This document shows, one piece after another, positions 60,701 through 64,000 of a stretch of 64,000 nt of DNA. Under the pieces are notes generated by a model, which was given only the letters and a program-made list of their open reading frames with translations, ran no database searches and was not told the origin of the DNA. The stretch lies in NCBI RefSeq assembly GCF_050436995.1, contig NC_134745.1, forward strand, positions 2,480,001 through 2,544,000. The letters are read 5' to 3'. A program made the position numbers and the translations under genes. This stretch comes from Anticarsia gemmatalis. Taxonomy: Eukaryota; Arthropoda; Insecta; Lepidoptera; Erebidae. Positions within the stretch are counted from its first letter, which is position 1. Every line of letters starts with the position of its first letter.

Positions 60701-62105
60701 AGTTACATAGTTAGTTTAATACATGTCCAATATAATAACTGTATTACTAATAAACATTTTCTGATTAGTTATACAGTATTTGGTGACTGTCAATCAGTAT
60801 TGAAACTGTATATATGAATAAAAAAGACAAAATTCTGTCTAACTAGAGCTCTGCTGTTTAAGTTATATGTTACATGTAGTCATTTATTAGTTAAACAGTT
60901 TATCCTTGTTCTGCATAGTTACTAAGGCCAAAGTGCAAAGATCTTAAAGTATCTGTATCTATTCTATTTACCTAGGGTTTAATTACTTAGTCCACAAACC
61001 TTTACAACATTTAAGTCAAAATATTTGCAACAGAATACTTTGTAGTGCCTATCTTTAACAGCAAGAGCCAAAAAAAACAATATTAAAAAATCATCTAACA
61101 GAATTTGTGAATGTCATAAGAACATCAATGAGTATTTTATTGTAAAAAAGTTCTTCAAGATTGCAATTATTTCTGTAAGACAAAGATGTTATTACTGTGG
61201 TAAAATGTTTAAAACCTTCAAGCAAATAATTTTTATAAATGTCATAACACTGACTTGTATTAATGCTTGCATAATGTGACTCTTTAAGAAGATAACTGCT
61301 TGAAATAAACATTATAAAACCTGTTTGGAGCGATAACTTTGTTATTTTTAAGTTTTAAATGATCTACATACTGTTCTATTTATTTGTTCTAAAATGTGTT
61401 TTCATTGCAGCCTGTATTTTTTACTAGGTAATTTTTAATGATTTATTGTCTCTGCAATTTCAATGGCAGGAAATAATTAAGAAATAAAAATTAATAATCA
61501 ATTTCCAATAAGAATAATTTTATTTACACTCATTAGGAACAAAATATCCTTTATGTAACTTGGTAGTTATTTACTTACATGCTAGTGAGTAAGCTTAAAG
61601 TCAGGTTTAGAATCAACATTATGTGTAGATATACATAATGATTCAATACTCAATATAATTAAGAGTCTTAAGTAAACAAAGAGATTCACTAGTCTATAAG
61701 ACACTAAGCCAAAGCCTCTCAAATAATCACCTTAAAATTGAGAAATAACAGCAAAGTTATTAGGTATTGGGGTCAATTAATCATAAGTTATTCAACCTAA
61801 GTTTGTCCAAATTGCCAAACAAAATAAAAAAAATGCTTGAAATTATACCACACTCATGGATCCAAAGTACATAAGGTGATTTCTATAATTAACCACAAAA
61901 AAGTTTTAGAATCAATGAAAAAACTTGTACTATGTACTTGTTAAACACTTGTCAGAAATAAACAATAACTTTATTTACCTTGTCTTCTCCTTTCTTCAGT
62001 CATTTGAGGGCCTCCATCTAACAAATTTGTTAGTTCCAATGTATTGAAAGTACATTTCTCCCTTTCTCTTTGTAAATCCACATTAACTTTGGTAGAATCA
62101 CTCAT
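45769..62105 (-). CDS. ACOX1: Peroxisomal acyl-CoA oxidase
   Basis: FAD-dependent first step of peroxisomal beta-oxidation: acyl-CoA plus O2 gives trans-2-enoyl-CoA plus H2O2. Thirteen exons in transcript order: 61979-62105, 58292-58451, 57550-57718, 55813-55936, 50352-50596, 49608-49768, 48947-49109, 48427-48617, 47809-47961, 47441-47546, 46871-47023, 46188-46304 and 45769-45912. They sum to 671 codons with matching phases, close to the roughly 660-aa family length. Visible family motifs are GTYAQTELGHGTFIRGLETT, KWWPGGLAHTANY, RIPREHMLMK, the CGGHGY loop and YEGENTV (residues 434-440, holding the catalytic Glu). The C-terminus is GKL, a PTS1-like peroxisomal signal. The start MSDSTKVNVDLQRERE is like ACOX1. 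Introns of 5.2 kb (50597-55812) and 3.5 kb (58452-61978) hold most of the repeats. ACOX1 rather than ACOX3 is a judgement from remembered sequence. Confidence 0.95.
46320..46400. repeat. Retroelement 3' tail fragment
   Basis: ATCATC-type repeats, then TCAACCTGTAGACGTGCCAT, TGCTGGTCATAGGC and a C-run. This resembles the common lepidopteran tail with 'CTGCTGGACATAGGCC'. A degraded fragment beside an oxidase exon. Confidence 0.5.
46548..46796 (-). mobile_element. Helitron, family H1 copy 2
   Basis: On the minus strand it runs from A|TCTATACTAATATTATAAAG to GTTAGCTAG|T, with the expected A and T at the flanks. Intronic in the oxidase gene. Confidence 0.8.
48643..48819. mobile_element. Short hAT-type MITE
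   Basis: Starts CAGTGGTTCCCAACC and ends GGTTGAGAACCCTTG, near-complementary ends typical of one hAT group. The flanking octamers GCTTTAAG and GCTATAAC agree at six of eight positions. It begins 26 bases upstream of an oxidase exon (in gene sense, just before its acceptor). Confidence 0.65.
49306..49503 (+). mobile_element. tRNA-derived SINE, family B copy 3
   Basis: Head CTCCGTAGCGCCGTGGTTTA, B-box AGATTCGATTCTCACGCGG, body TTTGTGCGATTCACAAATAA and an A-rich end. In an oxidase intron, antisense to the gene. Confidence 0.75.
49806..49923 (+). repeat. 3' fragment of the SINE family seen at 7690
   Basis: AAAGTCCCCAACCTGCACTT, GCGTGGTGGACTTAACC and an A-run match the second half of the SINE at 7690-7998. 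Similar minus-sense fragments lie at about 50250-50330 and 54103-54193. Confidence 0.6.
51365..51585. repeat. Perfect AAAAT pentanucleotide microsatellite
   Basis: About 44 uninterrupted AAAAT units over 221 bp, with imperfect units extending from about 51326 to 51592. It creates a long but meaningless reading frame on the minus strand. Confidence 0.97.
52287..52443. repeat. Inner hairpin of the fold-back element
   Basis: GGTGGTATAATCGCG (52308-52320 region) pairs with CGCGATTATACCACC (about 52410-52424), and AGCGCTAAAATAAG with CTTATTTTAGCGCT. The two arms leave only a short loop, so the transcript of this intron could fold into a long stem. Confidence 0.8.
53416..53543 (-). mobile_element. 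tRNA-derived SINE, family B copy 4
   Basis: In minus sense: GGCCTCCGTGGCGCAGTGG, then TCGTGGGTTGGATTCCCAC, then TTTGTGCGATCCACAAATAG. It directly follows (53240-53400) a degraded Helitron-like stretch with ATGAAATTTGGTATACTGAT. Confidence 0.75.
56150..57430. other. Part of an oxidase intron without visible features
   Basis: Within the intron 55937-57549. AT-rich DNA. A fragment like the Helitron family at 58030 (ATATTATAAATGCGAAAGTT) begins near 57437. I see nothing else. Confidence 0.4.
58030..58269 (+). mobile_element. Helitron-like element, family H2
   Basis: Starts A|TCCATACTAATATTATAAA and ends with GCGGACGAAGTCGCGGGTAA then CTAA, the GC-rich part being the usual 3' hairpin with one mismatch. 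In the sense opposite to the oxidase gene. Fragments of the same family lie near 5137, 53245 and 57437. Confidence 0.6.
58489..58723 (+). mobile_element. Helitron, family H1 copy 3
   Basis: A|TCTATACTAATATTATAAAG at 58489 through GGGTCAGCTAG|T at 58723. The stem CGCAA-GCGAAG-TTG lies about ten bases before the end. Flanking A and T fit Helitron insertion. Confidence 0.82.
59199..59287. mobile_element. Mariner-like palindromic MITE (about 80 bp)
   Basis: The left arm GGTCGGGGAAAAAATATTTT...CATTATAGTA and the right arm, read in reverse, GGTCGGTGAAAAGTCTTTTC...CATTATAGTA meet around a short loop at about 59238-59250. The arms resemble ends of lepidopteran mariner-like elements as I remember them. 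Intronic in the oxidase gene. Confidence 0.6.
59290..61978. other. Remaining part of oxidase intron 1
   Basis: AT-rich DNA between the MITE and the first oxidase exon. No ORF or repeat I can name. Confidence 0.4.
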
Positions 62106-63278
62106 TTTGCGTCAGCAATTAAATCACTAGATAAACGCGCGTCTTCTCTACAGAACTGCGGTAACTCAACTGACGACAGCGAGTAGCGAGTAGGTCGAGC
62201 CGTAACGTTACGCAGCGCGAAGTGAATGTGAAGCTACGAAAAGTGGTAAATAATGAGCAGTCGCGGACTCGCGGCAAAGATCGGAACCGGCCCAGTTTTG
62301 CGAGACGAAAAAAACCTTTTGGAAAAAATGAGCCCAAATTAAGGAAAAACTAGTATGCATGTCATATTATGAATTTATTAACGAACTTAGAGCCAATGAT
62401 GATAACTGAATAAAAGTGATTTGTTATGTTACTATTACTACTAATGACTTCTTTGTTTACGAATTGTTTACAACGTGATGTGAGATTATGTATGTACCAA
62501 TTTAGGACTCTGCATTGCTTAAAATTATCATAATAATATTCTGATTCCATAGAAATCTCAAGTTAAACTTAGACTATTACTTGATACTTGGCTAGTGATT
62601 ATTCTCGGTTTAGCTGATGGTTAATCATAACAATTTTAACAATGTTTATCGGAATACCAAGCAATCACAATCAAGAATATATTTTGTTGACTTTTCATTA
62701 TTTTGATATATTAATGACATTGACATATTTTGACTTTTGACAGTGACATTGCAAGGTGCAACAAACAAGTTTTTCAATATAGCAAGTTTGCAACCTTTAG
62801 TATTCAGTTTCGGCGACATAAATTAATAAATTGTCGACTATTGTGGGTTAGTGGTCAGGTCTAAATAAATATGGCTTGAACACAGTTCGCCGTGATCAAA
62901 GACGGTACCCTACTTTTTAAAGTTCCGTACAAAGCCCGTTTGTCTCCAGGTTTTATCTCATAAACCCTGATGGCTAGGTAGCTGAAATTTTCACAAATGA
63001 TGTGTTTCCGTTGCCACTATAACAAAACATGTAATATTCTGGGGGTGCCCATTCAATAAACGTGTTTTTTTCGTACGAAACCCTTCGTGCGCGAGTCAGA
63101 CTCGCACTTGGCCGGATGAAAGTAATAGGTATTTTTGAAAAAAAAACAGCTTTGTTAATCATTCATGGGAATTAATGAAACACAAATTGTAGATTTTGCA
63201 CAAACAAATTTATTACTTATGTATACATGTATAAAAATTTAAATAAGTTATGGACAAACTGAGACAGTAACACCTTTC
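62106..63278. promoter_or_regulatory. Acyl-CoA oxidase promoter / 5' UTR and downstream side of the janus-A gene
   Basis: A GC-richer patch at 62135-62300, directly upstream of the oxidase start (62105), is the likely 5' UTR and promoter. The stretch 62895-63117 is a dispersed repeat: GGTACCCTACTTTTTAAAGT near one end and CCTTCGTGCGCGAGTCAGAC / GCACTTGGCCGG at the other, with partly inverted TTCCGTAC / GTACGAAA motifs. Confidence 0.45.
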
Positions 63279-63473
63279 TCAATATTCATCATCAGTGATA
63301 CTAATTGAATAGTCTGGGTAAGCTTTCTTAATTAACTTGGCTGTAAGTTCATGATCAGCTCTGCCGTAACTTTGAGAATAACCATAAATAAAGATTTTCT
63401 TATTTTCAGGGTCATGGGATATTCTTCCTCCACCAATCGGCTCACAATCTAAGGGTTGTAACTTCTCTTGGAC
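63279..63473 (-). CDS. PHPT1: Janus-A / 14 kDa phosphohistidine phosphatase, last exon only
   Basis: The final coding exon (65 codons with stop) of a small phosphatase that removes phosphate from histidine in proteins; its fly relative is sex-regulated janus A. Acceptor CCTTCAG|GTC at 63474-63476 in minus sense. The exon starts VQEKLQPLDCEPIGGGRISH, continues FIYGYSQSYGRADHELTAKL and ends KKAYPDYSISITDDEY. These are the conserved GGGRI, YGYS and YPDY blocks of the family. The exon carrying the catalytic His lies beyond the window end, so activity cannot be judged here. Phase is 0 at the acceptor. Confidence 0.88.
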   Translation of the reverse strand, partial: VQEKLQPLDCEPIGGGRISHDPENKKIFIYGYSQSYGRADHELTAKLIKKAYPDYSISITDDEY

Positions 63474-64000
63474 CTGAAGGAAACAAAAAACAAATAAATT
63501 TTAGTTTTTATTTACTTTGTAATATAGGCACTACTTTCTACAAAGTTTAATGTCATGTTATTCACAGCAATTTATTTGAAGCCTAAAAAAATATTTATGT
63601 TTCCTTTAGGTTACTTTATTTAACATTGGAATAACTGGTAGTACTTTATGTGCATATTTTTTACCCAATATTTCTTAGGTCTGCAACAACTACAATCTTG
63701 TAATAATAATCAAATAGGTTTGTTTCACAAGTTTATGCTGCTGCTATATTATATGCTTATACTAGCTGACCCGCGCAACTTCGCTTGCGTCACATAAGAT
63801 AGTATTGGTCAAAATTTTCCCCGTTTTTGTAACATTTTTTATTGCTACTCTGCTCCTATTGGTCGTAGCGTGATGATATATAGCCTATAGCCGTCCTCGA
63901 TAAATGGGCTATCTAACACGGAAATAATTTTTCAAATCGGACTAGTAGTTCCTGAGATTAGCGCGTTCAAACAAACAAACAAACAAACTCTTCAGCTTTA
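63474..64000 (-). other. Janus-A intron
   Basis: Intron sequence up to the window edge. It contains Helitron copy 4 from 63762 onward and nothing else I can name. Confidence 0.6.
63762..64000 (-). mobile_element. Helitron, family H1 copy 4 (cut by window end)
   Basis: Its 3' end is at 63762: in minus sense GACGCAAGCGAAGTTGCGCG then GGTCAGCTAG|T, with a perfect CGCAA-GCGAAG-TTGCG hairpin. The best preserved of the four copies; the 5' end lies beyond 64000. Confidence 0.82.

Noticed and set aside
1..64000. CRISPR arrays, operons, ribosome-binding sites, riboswitches
   Set aside because: Not expected in, and not seen in, this intron-bearing nuclear sequence.

Overview
This 64 kb window is nuclear DNA of an insect, almost certainly a moth or butterfly. 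It is AT-rich, its genes are split by short GT-AG introns, and the spaces between and within them carry tRNA-derived SINEs, Helitrons of the A|TC...CTAG|T type, and hAT and other inverted-repeat elements of the kind common in Lepidoptera. A noctuoid moth is my inference from the repeats, not something I can prove.

Layout. (1) 1-11.8 kb, + strand: the 3' three quarters of a PDIA6/P5 protein disulfide isomerase ending in KDEL. Its introns hold an orphan Lys-rich ORF, a SINE nested in an inverted-repeat element, a complete non-autonomous hAT with a Helitron nested inside it, and a further Helitron. (2) 11.8-19.3 kb: gene-poor, with one clear 604-bp TIR element. (3) 19.3-22 kb: a divergent pair, a two-exon 108-aa secreted/single-pass membrane protein (-) and an intronless ribophorin I (+). 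(4) 23.5-30.2 kb, - strand: an 11-exon eIF2B delta subunit, rebuilt with consistent splice phase to 740 aa. (5) 31.5-32.9 kb, - strand: intronless N-acetylgalactosamine kinase (GALK2). (6) 34.9-41.7 kb: two tail-to-tail ZAD-C2H2 zinc-finger genes of 8 and 6 exons, nine fingers each. (7) 42.4-44.3 kb: an intact 375-aa transposase-like gene whose third catalytic position is Gln, then an inverted, decayed copy of part of the neighbouring zinc-finger gene. (8) 45.8-62.1 kb, - strand: a 13-exon peroxisomal acyl-CoA oxidase (670 aa) whose introns carry a 2 kb fold-back element with a 221-bp AAAAT microsatellite, Helitrons and SINEs. (9) 63.3-63.5 kb, - strand: the last exon of a janus-A/PHPT1 phosphohistidine phosphatase that continues past the window.

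Most genes are housekeeping and unrelated in function. PDIA6, ribophorin I and the small membrane protein all enter the secretory pathway, but I see no operon-like logic linking them. The most unusual locus is 39.6-44.3 kb. There an apparently catalytically altered but uninterrupted transposase gene faces away from a ZAD zinc-finger gene across a 715-bp gap and is bracketed on its other side by an inverted relic of that same gene. All exon boundaries were read by eye from splice consensus, phase and protein similarity recalled from memory. No alignment or expression data were available.
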